DNA from: Panulirus ornatus
Taxonomy: Eukaryota; Arthropoda; Malacostraca; Decapoda; Palinuridae
Direction: 5' to 3'
Assembly (NCBI RefSeq): GCF_036320965.1
Contig: NC_092248.1
Location: forward strand, 24,456,977 to 24,520,976
Length of the DNA stretch: 64,000 nt
Position 1 is the first letter of the stretch. Each line of letters begins with the position of its first letter. Below, one piece after another: positions 1 to 12,200 of this stretch. The notes beneath the pieces were generated by a model. That model searched no databases. It was not told the DNA's origin and worked only from the letters and a program-made list of their open reading frames with translations. The translations under genes and the position numbers were made by a program.

Positions 1-210
<210 letters not shown>

Positions 211-318
211 GAGAGATCTACACCTGGAGTGTACCACTGTCATACAGAAGACCTGTTATCAGTGATATACCGCAGAATACAGAGGTAGCCATCATGTTGT
301 AGAGCCTTATGTACTCAC

Positions 319-444
319 CAGGGTAAAGGGAATTAGTCTGCTGGATGACAGAGGTCAAGTTCCAAGGATGAATGAGTTGGACTTCCGCCTCTCCGTTGTT
401 ACAGTAAAGACAGCGACGGTACAGCTGCACCCCGTCACTTACCA
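319..444 (-). CDS. IR-family receptor exon (amino-terminal domain, CLYCNNG segment)
   Basis: Internal exon of a variant ionotropic glutamate receptor (chemosensory IR), a ligand-gated cation channel of the plasma membrane. On the minus strand it reads VSDGVQLYRRCLYCNNGEAE followed by VQLIHPWNLTSV. The RRCLYCNNG...VQ..HxWNLTS pattern is one I associate with crustacean IR ectodomains, just before the first ligand-binding lobe. The acceptor is AACAG|TG (445-446) and the donor CCCTG|GTGAGTAC (318-317), close to consensus. The exon is 126 bp, enters with 2 nt of a codon and leaves with 1 nt. The preceding exon at 6984-7150 ends with 1 nt, so joining gives an uninterrupted ...ALDT-V-VSDGV. The next exon must lie outside the window or in a gap. 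What I see are the ORF, splice sites and phase; the family call is from memory of the family. Confidence 0.75.
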
Positions 445-494
445 CTGTTCATATGAATGGAAAAAAACACATGTACACACAAGTACACCCTACG

Positions 495-495
<1 letters not shown>

Positions 496-533
<38 letters not shown>
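496..533. repeat. (CA)n microsatellite
   Basis: About 18 CA units, located in the intron upstream (minus sense) of the exon at 319-444. Confidence 0.95.
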
Positions 534-536
<3 letters not shown>

Positions 537-884
537 AGTTTTGCAGTGGATAGCCTTGCTGACCATGATTCACTCAGAAACATCAAATCATCAAATCTAG
601 TTTATTATTCAGTCTACGCACTAAGATCTACTCACTATGCCTTAACATCTTTATTAAATTTTTGTGCTGTTCTTTCTTTTGACCGAATACAATGCTTATT
701 ATAAAGAGGTATGTATTATGTCTTTTGCTTTCAAGAATATTCATTTTTCTACTCATAATCTATTGTGTGTACAAGCAATCTAAATAAGAAAGGGACCATT
801 TTCTGTTTCCTTTAAAAGTCAATCCAGTTTATGTGATCTAAATCATTATCTACACAGTCCATTAGATTCGTGTCTTAGATGGCG
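534..884. other. AT-rich intronic sequence, nothing recognised
   Basis: No ORF with family resemblance and no repeat signature recognised. If the IR exons at 319-444 and 6984-7150 belong to one transcript, this is part of their 6.5 kb intron. Confidence 0.5.
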
Positions 885-1050
885 AATTAGGGGGGCAGAA
901 GAGGTTGGCTGGAAATCCTTCTTTCCTGTAGTACTTTTCAAAAGGAAGAACAGATCAAGGAGCCAAGTGAGGAATTTTCCCTTTGAGGTTCTGTCGTCTA
1001 TATCTGATACTACCTAGCTCACATGGGAAATGGCGAGTGTACAGGAAGCA
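885..1050 (+). mobile_element. Degenerate non-autonomous RTE-derived element
   Basis: Diverged copy of the short element seen intact at 14452-14716. It shares GGCTGGAAATCCT, then TTTTCAAAAGGAAGAACAG, the AGTGAGGA...TTCCCT block and GGGAAATGGCGA near the 3' end. The head is lost. Confidence 0.55.
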
Positions 1051-1054
1051 TAAC

Positions 1055-3595
1055 TCCAAACAATTTCTATACACCCTCTCTAGCTTCGTCAACCAGACTC
1101 TTTTCATTTCCACACATCTCTTTTCCACTTTGATTACTTATTCTATCAAACCACCTTACACCACATATTGTCCTCAAACATTTCATTTGCAGTACATCCA
1201 CCCTGCTCCGTACAACCCTTTCTATAACCTATGCCTCGCAACTATGTACCACTTTTAAGACTACTGTTCTTTCAAACACAACTACTTTTATAATCCCAGA
1301 CAACATTCTCTTTTTCCACACATTCTTCATCGCTTCCAGAGCCTGCGTCCCTTCCCCACACCCTTCCTCTTCCATGCTTCCATTTGCAGCCACGTCCTAC
1401 CCCAGGTTAGATATTTAAGACTCTTCACTTCCTCCAAATATTTTCGATTCAAACTCACGCCTCAACTAACTTGTCCCCAAACCCTGCTAAACTTAATGAT
1501 TTTGCTTTCATTCACATCTACTCTATACCAACCTTCACTTGAAACCATTCGGTCTCTTCTCTTCCTACTCGCACACAGGCCTTACACCCTTGATGAAATA
1601 TTCTCACTGCTTCTAGCAGCTTTCCTCCAGTACTTTATATTCTTAAGATCTTCTACAAGGCATTTCTATCAACCGTATGATATGCTTTCTCCAGATCGAT
1701 AAACGCCACATACAAATTCATCCGTTTCTCTAAGTATTTCGCACACACATTTTGGAGATCAAAGACCTGATTCATACATCTTCGAATTCTGAAGCCACAC
1801 TGCTCCTCCTCAATCTGATGCCGTATACATCCGGTCACCTTTTCAGTCCCTAGTCTTCTATATCAGGTACATTCAACAACCTTATACCCCTGTAGTTTGG
1901 ACATTCACCTTTATCCCATGTTTTTACACAGTTGCAATATGCATGCATTCCACCAATTCTCAGGCACCTCACGATGATCCACACATACACTGAAAACCCA
2001 TGCCAACCAATCAACAACAGTCACCGCCTTTCTTGGTTTTAATTGCAATACCATTCACTTCAGACACCTTGCTACGTTTCATCTTTCGTAAGGCTTTCAC
2101 TGCCTCTTCTCTTTTCACCAAATCACTCTCCATGACTCTCTCACTTTGCATGCCACTGCAGCAAAAACACCCTACATCTGCCATTCTATCAATGATGTTC
2201 AACTGTCCTTCAAAATACTCACAACTTCTTCTCGCCACTTTGTCAATACCTGTTGCCACCTCCAATTTGGCCCCATTCACCGACGACTTATTTTTTCTTA
2301 TGGTTTTCTCACATTATTAGCCTTCATCTAAAACAACTTATTCTCCCCAAAGTTTACTGATACTCGCTCACCCTACATGGGAATTGCTCACATTTTCAAC
2401 TTCACCTTCCACTTCATCTCCTGCCTCTGTTTCTTATACATACTCATATCATTTAGTACTCCTCTTTTGTAATATCGGTCATGTGCTCTTTCTCCTCTCT
2501 CACTATCAACTTCACTTCATCGTGCCCGTGCCACTCACCAAACATTCTAATCTGCCCACCTCCCACCTTTTGCGTGCCACATACGTCTCTCGCACGTGCC
2601 AGCACTGCTTCTCTAAGTACCTCCCATTCCGACTCACCCCTCTTTCTTCATTTACTCTCTCCCTAGCCATTCTACACTACATCTCTCGTTGCACTTCTTC
2701 ACACATGTCTCTTCTCCAAGATTATTTACCCTCACCACTCTTCTTCTCTCACCTGTAATATTTCCTCTTTTCCGGGAACCTGATTAAATCTTCACCCTCG
2801 TCTCCACAAGATAGTGATCAGACATCCCAGCATCTGCCCCTCTCAGCACGTTTACTTCCAGAAGTCTCCCTTTTACTTGCCTATCAATGAATATGCAATC
2901 AAATGATGCCTATTGACCATCTCTCCTACTCACATACGAATCTGTTCAGGTCTCTCATTTTAATCAAAGTAATCTCAATTACTAGTCTCTTTTCAGCTCC
3001 ACAAGCTCTTCACCATTTTCACATATACTGAATAGCCTGTGCCCTTTAACTGCCATGTACTCATATTCGCATTCAAATCACCCATCACAAGTAACTGGCC
3101 TTTTTCATCAAAACTGTGAAGATGCTCACTCAGCTGCTCCCAAAATATTTGCTCCCATAATTTTTCTTCTCATAGCTAGGTGGATAACCTCTAAAAATCA
3201 CCCATCTCTCGCCATCTACCTTCATATCTACCCACATCAGTCTACAATTTATTTCTGTCTATTCTTTCATACATTCCCATAACTCTAGCTTTAGTAGTAT
3301 TACTCCTTCCTTAGCTCATGTCCTCTCACCAACCTCTGATTTACTCGTAAGACATCTGCCAACTGTTCTTCCCCTTCACCCTTGAACTTTGTTTCACTCA
3401 GAGCTAGAACATCCAGGTTTCTTTCTTCAAACATATATTTGTCTCTAATGTCTCCTCATTTTGGTTACATCCACACGTATTCAGACATCCCAGCCTGAGA
3501 ATTCGAGGAGGATGAGCACTCCCCGCATGGCTCTTTCTGTTCCTTCTTTTAGAAAATGAAAGAGGTGACCGGGGTAGGGTTGTCTCCAGCACCTC
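1055..3595 (-). mobile_element. Old, nearly full-length RTE-like LINE, heavily mutated
   Basis: Minus-strand relic running from 5'UTR remnant (near 3595) to the post-RT carboxy-terminal region (near 1055). Recognisable pieces are the endonuclease start LRLGCLNTCGCNQNEE (about 3460-3520), a stretch of reverse transcriptase HQIEEEQCGFRIRRC...NLYVAFIDLEKAYHTVDRN (about 1660-1830), and the linker before RT (EYFEGQLNIIDRMADVGCF near 2200). Reading frames are broken many times and the 3'UTR and terminal tail are missing. Divergence from the copies farther right is visibly higher, so this is an older insertion. Confidence 0.8.
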
Positions 3596-3599
3596 ATTC

Positions 3600-4349
3600 G
3601 TGCCCTATTTTACCTTTGTAGTTTGAACACTCACATCCATTTTCTTTGCCTGCATGCAACAGCGCTATATATGCATCCCGCCAATCCAGAATACCTTATC
3701 AACTAATAAAGAACATAGTCACCCACACCCAGTTTCTTAATAAATTTAATTTCAATACCATCCACTCCAGGCGCCTTGCAACATTTCGTTTCATGTAAGG
3801 CTTTCACCAACCTAAACATCTGCCACTGTATTATGATACACATTTAACACTCCATCAAAATATTCACATCTCACCTAATCACCGAATGTCATCACTTCCC
3901 CTCTCGCTCCCTTCACCGATCTTCCTATCTGTTCTCTTGTATTTCGGACACCATTTACCTACTACAAATTCTTCCTGCCGCTTTCTTTTTTACATCTCCT
4001 AATCTTGTCATTCCTTCTGTGTAAGTATTGCTCAAACGCCTTTCTTTTCTCTTTACTAGTAACTGCATTTCTTCATCAGCCACTCACTACCCTTTCTTAT
4101 CTACCCACCTTCTACCTTTCGCATTCTATGCATCTCTGCCACATGCCAGCACTACTTCCCTAAAAGCCTAGCCTACTTCCCATGTTTCATTTACCCTCAC
4201 CTTTTGCCATTCTACACTCAATCTCTCCTGGTACTTCCTCACACAAGTCTCTTTTCCAAGCTTACTTATTCTCACCGATCTCTTCTCCCCGACATTGTTT
4301 CCTCTATTTCTAGAACCTCTACAAATCTTCACCCTCGTTTCTATAAGAT
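3600..4349 (-). mobile_element. RTE-like LINE fragment (endonuclease C-terminus to RT start)
   Basis: Minus-strand fragment with the endonuclease end (DYLIETRVKICRGSRNRGNN, KETCVRKYQERLSVEWQKVR) and the upstream RT region, out of frame. It ends abruptly at about 4350, where plus-strand RTE tail sequence begins, so two opposite-strand insertions abut. Confidence 0.75.
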
Positions 4350-4812
4350 AGTCTCTGTGGTATACCGGGGTCGACGTGCTGTCAATGGATTGAATCAGGT
4401 CATGTGAAGCGTCTGGGGTAAGCCATGGAAAGTTCTGTGGGGCCTGCATGTGGAAAGGGAGCTGTGGTTTCGGGCATTATTACATGACAGCTAGAGACTG
4501 AGTGTGAACGAATGGGGCCTTTGTTGTCTTTTCCTAGCGCTACCTCGCACACATGAGGAGGGAGGGGGATGGTATTCCATGTGTGGCGAGGTGGCGATGG
4601 AAATGAATAAAGACAGACAGTATGAATTATGTACATGTGTATATATGTATATGTCTGTGTGTGTATATATATGTGTACATTGAGATGTATGGGTATGTAT
4701 ATTTGCGTGTGTGGACGTGTATGTATATACATGTGTATGGGAGTGGGTTGGGCCATTTCTCTCGTCTGTTTCCTTGCGCTACCTCGCAAACGCGGCAGAC
4801 AGCGACAAAGCA
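4350..4812 (+). mobile_element. Orphan RTE 3'UTR, long-tail type
   Basis: Begins at GTGGTATACCGGGGTCGACG, which in complete copies overlaps the end of the ORF, and runs through the long 3'UTR with two versions of the terminal motif (GCGCTACCTCGCACAC near 4538 and GCGCTACCTCGCAAACGCGG near 4777). It ends at GACAGCGACAAAGCATAAT followed by an A run and (TA)n. No coding part is attached. Confidence 0.85.
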
Positions 4813-4824
4813 TAATACAAAATT

Positions 4825-4964
<140 letters not shown>

Positions 4965-4997
4965 TATTGTTATCATTAATGTTTTTTATTATACATA

Positions 4998-6655
4998 GTC
5001 GCTGTTCCCGCGTTAGCGAGGTAGCGCAGGGAAACAAACGAAAGAATTGCCCAACCCACCTACATACACATATATATACATAAACGCTCACACACGCACA
5101 TATACATACCTATACATTTCAACGTATACATACATATACATACACACACATATACAAATATATACACAGGTACCTATTCATACTTGCTGACTTCGTGCAT
5201 TTCCGTCGTCACCCCGCCACACATGAAATCACCCCCCCCAACCCCCCAGCCCCCGCGCACGAGGTAGCCCGGTGAAAGACAACAAAGGCCTCATTCGTTC
5301 ACACTCAGTCCCTAACTATAATGTGTAATGCAGCGAAACCACAGCTACCTTTCCACGTCCAGGCCCCAAAAAACTTTCATGTTTTACCCCAGACGCTTCA
5401 CACGCCCTGATTCAATCCATTGACAGCACTTCGATCCCGGTATACAACATCCTTCCAATTCACTCTATTCCTTGCACGCCTTTCACTCTCCTGTTTGTTC
5501 AGGGCCCGATCGCTCAAAATCTTTTCCACTCCATCGTTCCACCTCCAGTGTGGTCTCCCACTTCTCCTCGTCCCCTCCACCTCTGACACATATATCCTTT
5601 TTGTGAATCTTTTCTCACTCATTCTCTCCATGTTACTAAACCATTTCAATACATCTTCCTCTGGTCTCTCTCAACTACACTATTTAATTTCCCACACATT
5701 TCTCTTACCCTTTCATTATTTACTCGACCAAACCACCACGCATATATACACATATGTATATTTGTATATTTCCCTCTGTACAACTCTATCTATAGCCCAT
5801 GCCTTGCAACCATATGATATTGTTAGAACCTTTATTCCTTCAAACATACTCATTTTTCTCTCTGAAATAATGTTCTCACCTTCCACACATTCTTCAATGC
5901 TCCTAGAACCTTCACTCCCTCCCCCAACCTGTGAATCACTTCCGGTTCCATGATTCCATTCGCTGGTAAGTCCGATGCCAAATATCTTAAACACCTCACT
6001 TCTCCCAGTATTTCTCCACTCATACTTTCATCTCAATTAACTTGTCCCCCATCCCTACTGAACCTAATAACATTGCCCATATTCACATTTACTCTGTAGC
6101 TCCTCCTTTCACACATTTTTCCAAACTCAGTCACCAACTTCTGCAGTTTCTCTTTTGAATCTGCCACTATCGCTGTATCGTCTCCGGAAAAGAACTGCCT
6201 CATTTCTTAGATGCTCTCATCCCCAACGGACTGCATACTCGCCCCTTTCTATAAAACTCTTGCATTCACTTCCCTCACCACCCCGTCCATAAACAAATTT
6301 AACAACCATGGAGACATCTCACACTCCTGCCGCAGACCGACCTTCACTGGGAACTATTCACTCTCCTATTTTACTACTGGTACACATATCTTGCATTCTG
6401 GTAAAATCTTTTCACTGCCTCTTGCAGCTTGCCTTCTACGCCATATTTCTTTAAAACATTCCACAAAGCATCTCTTCAATCCTATCATATGCCTTCTCCA
6501 AATCCATAAATGATACATACAAATCCATCTATTTTTCTAAGTATTTCTCAAATACATTCTTCAAAGCCAACACCTGAACCACAGATCCTTTACCACTTCT
6601 GAAACCACACTGCTCTTCCCAAAATGATTCTCTGTACATGCCTTCATCCATCTTG
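4998..6655 (-). mobile_element. RTE-like LINE, 5'-truncated, long tail
   Basis: The tail begins with TCGCTGTTCCCGCGTTAGCG at 4998, reads through the long 3'UTR, then into the carboxy-terminal region (FSNMERMSEKRFTKRIYVSE near 5600), the GIGLTSEWNHGTGSDSQVG-like region near 5950, and the RT palm to QCGF near 6610. Sequence identity is lost after about 6655. Reading frames are broken throughout; I infer a moderately old insertion. Confidence 0.8.
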
Positions 6656-6983
6656 ATCTTAGTCTTTCATTATCAACATCATAGAGAACAGATTGTTTCA
6701 GGAACCACACACATTGATTGACACTTGTTTTGTTTTTAAGATCTACAAATGGTAATATTAAGAACACTCTTTAGGTCATGGTGCTGATGAAAGTTTTATT
6801 CGAATTCACCTTGTGTCCACCGGGTTTCTGCATCAGTAGAGAGAGAAACCATTAGAACATTTTGGTATAAGAATGATATTTTCTTTCGTAACATTACAAG
6901 AATATATCTTGTTTTGATTCCAAGATGAAATGTTAATACTGTCTGACTTTGTTGAACGATGTTTCTCGTAAGACATGGCGTAC
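6656..6983. other. Intronic sequence with no recognised element
   Basis: Single-copy-looking sequence between the truncated RTE and the IR exon donor. No gene recognised. Confidence 0.5.
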
Positions 6984-7150
6984 CGGTGTCTAGTGCAGTG
7001 GTGAGACTGTAGTCTGGGACGGCCAGGTAGAGGGCGTGGACGGTGTTACGTAGACTGTGGTGGAGGAGGACTGACTCCACTCCCGTCCTCCCACCCACCA
7101 CCACCACGAGTGTGTCGGGCCGCTGCCACAGCTTGGATGCCTCCAGGAAC
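6984..7150 (-). CDS. IR-family receptor exon (amino-terminal domain, LWQRPDTLVVVVGG)
   Basis: Internal exon of the IR receptor. The minus strand reads FLEASKLWQRPDTLVVVVGG, then RTGVESVLLHHSLRNTVHAL and YLAVPDYSLTTALDT, 55 complete codons. The hydrophobic VVVVGG strand followed by LLHHxLRNTVHALYLA is the pattern I recall for the amino-terminal ectodomain of crustacean IRs. The acceptor is TTCTAACTGTAG|G (7152-7151), with a pyrimidine-rich lead. The donor is ACCG|GTACGC (6983-6982), weak at +4 to +6. The exon starts with 1 nt completing a codon; the preceding exon ends in AG, giving AGG (Arg). It ends with 1 nt, matched by the exon at 319-444. The agreement of phases on both sides is the main evidence that these exons belong together. 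Confidence 0.78.
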
Positions 7151-7259
7151 CTACAGTTAGAAGTTGCCATACCATATTATGTCATTCCGTTTATTAGGGA
7201 CTGAAGGGGTCTAAAGAGATATATATAATCATACACATGAAAAATATAGCCAACTATAG

Positions 7260-7800
7260 TTAGGTACATTTAATCAGAATAACAGAAATGATACGGGCAT
7301 CCCAACAAAAGTAAACCCTATGATCTAGAACCTAATTAATATGTACCGTAAAGAAAGTAGAGCAAGTACAAACATGCACGACAAAAATGATCCCATTCCT
7401 TAGAAATCTGGCATATGATGAGGAGCTAAAACGATTGGATCTCTTATCCCTTAAAAAACGGAGACTTCGCGACGTCTTCATCCAAGTTTTCAAAATTCTA
7501 AACAAGTTCGATGAAGTATATCACAAATGTCTTTTCAAAATACAAGAAAATACGGTTACCAGGGCAAACGGAGTGAAACTCAAAGCTGAAAGATGTAGTA
7601 CAGACGTTGGAAAAAGCTTTTCCTGTAGGCGTGTTAAGCAATGGAATATGTTACCGTCAGAAGTAGTGAATGTTAAGACTATAAATATCTTCCACAGTCT
7701 TTTAGACAAACATTTTACAAATTCAGACAGACTCTGAGAAAAACGCTAGAAATAAACGGTATAAACGACAGCGATAACAGGGACAGTAGAGGGCTGATGT
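7260..7800 (+). mobile_element. CR1-like LINE 3' end (RT carboxy-terminal domain)
   Basis: An open frame at 7387-7737 reads MIPFLRNLAYDEELKRLDLL followed by SLKKRRLRDVFIQVFKILNK and later VGKSFSCRRVKQWNMLPSEV. The order (T)KxIP-LRNL-YEERL-LxLxSLxxRRLRGDxIExFKIL, then NxLPxxVVNAxTIxxFKxxLDxHF, is the conserved region after the RT in CR1/L2-type elements. The ORF is open for 116 codons but lacks the RT proper, so it is a typical 5'-truncated copy. It sits in the IR intron region. Confidence 0.85.
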
Positions 7801-7893
7801 GCGGGAGCAGGTAATCGCCGATGGTATAGAAAATTACTGAGTTAGATAACATTTTCTTGTCAAGCTAACCTTTTTTTTCTCATGAAAGCTCAT

Positions 7894-7896
<3 letters not shown>

Positions 7897-7986
<90 letters not shown>
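7897..7986. repeat. (CT)n microsatellite
   Basis: About 45 CT units without interruption. Confidence 0.97.
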
Positions 7987-7989
<3 letters not shown>

Positions 7990-8645
7990 CTACAGGTATC
8001 ATTTCAACCACTTTATTTGCGAGTTAACTGCAAGCGTCCCTAACCTAAGCCATAGACTTGAGGCAAACATGTAGCTGCCGCTTCCCATAGTTCCTGGGAA
8101 GAGGCTAGCCATTCGAGGATTGACCATTACGATCCTTGCTTCTTCCCTCAGAGAGGTAAGGTGGTGAGCTGTCTTCCTCGTTGCGTCTTCCTTGGAACGT
8201 CGGTGATAGGCATGTACCGGGCAGGGAGGTGTATCACCAGCACTACCCGCCCCCTGGGCAGCAATCGGAGGGTTAGTGATGGCTGCACAGTGAGCCACTA
8301 CGTCACTGGCTGCCACTAGTTCTGGTAACTGTCTCTTCTTTATGCCCCTCCCACACGTGGGCTGCTGGCATCCATCCTACTAATATACAGTCTTCCCAAC
8401 ACGTATATAACACTTAACACACGTAATTCACATGACTTGTTCGTAACTCCATATTTTACTTGGGTGAGCGCTGTGGGGTATGCCTTTCGGTATTCGTCAT
8501 ACGTACTCGCAAGTATTCTTCCTTTAACATTTCATCCTGTGCAATCCACGTCTACACATTCATGAGTAGCACTAAAATTTTCGTCTTCATATTCTCTCAC
8601 TTTTTTCATCTGGTATGACCCTAGTCTAGGGCAGTCAAAAAAATG
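7987..8645. other. No recognised gene or element
   Basis: Apparently unique sequence. A 105-codon open frame on the minus strand (8316-7999) has no recognisable domain and runs into the CT repeat, so I do not call it a gene. Confidence 0.4.
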
Positions 8646-8649
8646 AATG

Positions 8650-8945
8650 AAAAAATTGTGTGGTTTCACCTAAGCGCTTCAGATGCACCTCTTCTCCTGT
8701 TCACCATATCGCTCTATTTCATGCACCTCCCGCACCCTCCTGTATGTTAAGCCCCCAATCACTACATCCTTCCACTTCCTTCAAGGAATCCCTCTTTGTC
8801 ATTCTCTATGGCTCATCCTCTCCAAACGTCTTTAACTCTCTCATACATACTCATTCCTTTTACTACCGCATCACTCATTCACCCAAACATTTCTTATTCG
8901 ATCAACCTTCAGTACACCACATATTTTCCTCCGACATCTAATTTC
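8650..8945 (-). mobile_element. Diverged RTE-related 3' coding fragment
   Basis: The minus strand resembles the carboxy-terminal part of the local RTE family (CACCCTCCTGTATGTTAAGC-like and CTCATTC...AAACATTTC-like blocks in the same order) but is far more diverged and lacks the tail. It is either an old copy or a sister family. Confidence 0.45.
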
Positions 8946-8959
8946 CAGCCCATTACCAA

Positions 8960-9216
8960 TCTTCGGTAATTTATGGTCAACGGGTTATGCCTCACGTTCA
9001 TCAAAAAGCGTCAGGACTACGCGAATATCCCGTTGCTCACCAACGTGAGACGATGGGTAATCGAGTACACAGTATTCGAATAGTCATTTCCCTATAAAAG
9101 GGCATCATAGCCTAGCGAAAGCACTCACGCCTGTTGCACAGGGGTCCCGGGCTCGATCCTGGATATTGGAGGTTTGTATGTTCTATGAAGGTGCGTGGTC
9201 ATATGCACTTTGTTCG

Positions 9217-9222
<6 letters not shown>
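8960..9222 (+). mobile_element. tRNA-derived SINE
   Basis: A tRNA-like module at about 9108-9165 has a box A-like CATAGCCTAGCGAAAGC and a box B-like GGGCTCGATCCTGG, with TGTTGCACAGGGGTCCCGG between them. An upstream 150-bp stretch and the module recur, inverted, at 49222-49400, which shows a repeat family rather than a functional tRNA. No cloverleaf with an acceptor stem can be formed. It ends in a (TA)/(TG) microsatellite. Confidence 0.7.

Positions 9223-9253
<31 letters not shown>
9222..9253. repeat. (TA)n/(TG)n microsatellite
   Basis: Short composite repeat between the SINE and the tail of the next RTE. Confidence 0.9.
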
Positions 9254-9260
9254 TATTTAT

Positions 9261-12200
9261 TTTGCTTTGTCGCTGTCTCCCGCGTTAGCGAGGTAGCGCA
9301 AGGAAACAGACGAAAGAATGGCCCATCCCACGAACATACACATGTATATACATACACATCCACACACGCAGATATACATACCTATACCTCTAAACGTATA
9401 CATATATATACACACAGAGACATATACATATATTCAAATGTGCATGATTCATACTGTCAGCCTTTATTCATTCTCATCGCCACCTCGCCACACACGGAAT
9501 AACAAACCCTTCCCCCTCAAGTGTGCGAGGTAGTGCTAGGAAAAGTCAACAAAGGCCACATTCGTTCATACTCAGTCTCTAGCTGTCATGTAATAATGCA
9601 CCGAAAACACAGCTCCCTTTCCATATCCAGGCCCCACAGAGCATTCCATGATTTACCCCAGAAGCTTCACAAGCCCTGGTTTAATCCATTGCAGCACGTT
9701 AACCCCGGTATACCATATCATTCCAATTCACTCTATTCCTTGCACGTCTTTCACCCTCCCGAATGTTTAGACCACGATCACTTAAAATCTTTTTCACTCC
9801 ATCTTTCCACCTCCAATTTTGGCTCCCACTTCTCGTTCCCTCCACCTCTGACACATATATCCTCTTGGTCAATCTTTCCTCACTCATTCTCTCCATGTGA
9901 CCAAAACATTTCAAAACACCCTCTTCTGCGCTCTCAACCACTCTCTTCATATTCCACACATCTCTCTTACCCTATTATTACTTACTCGATCAAACTCCCT
10001 CACACCACATATTGTCCTCAAACATCTCATTTGCAGCACATCCACCCTCCTGCGCACAACTCTATCCATAGCCCACTCCTCGCAACCATATAACATTGTT
10101 GGAACCACTATTCCTTCAAACATACCCATTTTTGCTTTCCAAGACAATGTTCTCGACTTCCACACATTCTTCAACACTCCCAAATTTTCGCCCCCTCCCC
10201 TACCCTATAAGTCACTTCGGTTTCCATGGTTCCATCCGATGACAAATCCACTCCCAGATATCTAAAACACTTCACTTCCTCCAGTTTTTCTCCATTCAAA
10301 CTTACCTCCCAATTGACTTGACCCTTAAACCTACTGTACCTAATAACCTTGATGTTATTTACATTTACTCTCAGCTTTCTTCTTTCACACACTTTACTAA
10401 ACTCAGTCACCAGCTTCTGCAGTTTCTCACATGAATCAGCCACCAGCGCTGTATCATCAGCGAACTACAACTGACTCACTTCTCAAGCTCTCTCATCCAC
10501 AACGGCCTGCATACTTGCCCCTCTTTCCAAAACTCTTGCATTCACCTCCCTAAGTACCACATCCATAAACACATTAAACAACCGTGGAGAAATCACAAAC
10601 CCCTGCCGCAAACCTACATTCACTGAGAACCAAACATTTTCCTTTCTTCCTACACGTACATATGCCTGACATCCTCGATAAAAACTTTTCACTGCTTCTA
10701 ACAATTTTCCTTCCACACCATATATTCTTAATACCTTCCACAGAGCTTCTCTATCAACTCTATCATATACCTTCTCCAGATCCATAGATACTACATACAA
10801 AAACATTTGCTCTTCTAAGTATTTCATACATACATTCTTCAGAGCAAACACCAGATTCACACATCCTCTACCACTTCTGAAACCACACTGCTCTTCCCCA
10901 ATCTGATGCTCTGTACATGCCTTCACCCTCTCAGTCAATACCCTCCCATATTTTTTCCCAGGAATACTCAACAAAATTATACCTCTGTAATTTGAGCACT
11001 CATTTTTATCCCCTTTGCCTTTGTACAATGGCACTATGCACGAATTCCGCCAATCCTCAAGCACCTTACCATGAATCATACATACATTAAATAACCTTAC
11101 CAACCAGTCAATAATACAGTCACCCCCTTTTTAATAAATTCCACTGCAATACCATCCAAACCCGCTGCCTTACCGGCTTTCATCTTCCGCAAGGCTTTTA
11201 CTACCTCTTCTCTTTTTACCAAATCATTTTCCCTAACGCTCTCACTTTGCACAACACCTCGACCAAAACACCCTATATCTCCCACTCTATCATCAAACAC
11301 ATTCAACAAACCTTCAAAATACTCACTCCATCGCCTTCTCACATCACCACTACTTTTTATGACCTCCCATTAAACCCCTTCACTGAAGTTCCTATTTGTT
11401 CCCTCGTCTTGCGCACTTTATTTATCTCCTTCCAAAACATCGTTTTGTTCTCCCTAAAATTTAATGATATTCTCTCACCTACACTCATATTTGCCCTCTT
11501 TTTCACCTCTTGCACCTTTCTCTTGACCTCCTACCTCTTTCTTTAATACATCTCCCAGTCATTTGCATTATTTTCCTGCAAAAATCGTCGAAGTGCCTCT
11601 CTCTTCTCTTTTACTAATAATCTTACGTCTTCATCCCACCACTCACTACCCTTTCTAATCTGCCCACCTCCCACGCTTCTCATGCCATAAGCATCTTTTG
11701 CGCAAGCCATCACTGCCTCCCTAAATATATTCCATTCCTACCCCACTCCCCTTACGTCCTTTGTTCTCACCTTTTTCCACTTTGTACTCAGTCTCTCCTG
11801 GTACATCCTCACACAAGTCTCCTTCCTAAGCTCACTTACTCTCACAACTCTTTTTATCTCAACAATCTCTTTTCTTTTATGAAAACCTCTACCAACCTTC
11901 ACCTTTGCCTTCAGATAATGATCAGACATCCCTCCAGTTGCATCTCTCAGCACATTAATATCCAAAAGTCTCTCTTTCGTGCGCTTATCAATTAACACGT
12001 AATCAAATAATGCTCTCTGGCCATCTCTCCTACTTACATGCATATATTTATGTATATATCTGTTTTCAACGAGGTATTCCCAATCACCAGTCCTTTTTCT
12101 GTAAATAAATCTACAAGCTCTTCACCATTTCCATTTACAACACTGAACACCCCATGTACACCAATCATTCCCTCAACTGCAACATTGCTGCCTCTTGCAT

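Noticed and set aside
218..318. Extension of the IR reading frame beyond the donor at 318
   Set aside because: The GTGAGTAC donor is strong and the downstream residues lose similarity to IRs; treated as intron.
9108..9165. Functional tRNA gene
   Set aside because: No acceptor-stem pairing and the same module occurs in a larger repeat at 49222-49400; better explained as a SINE.
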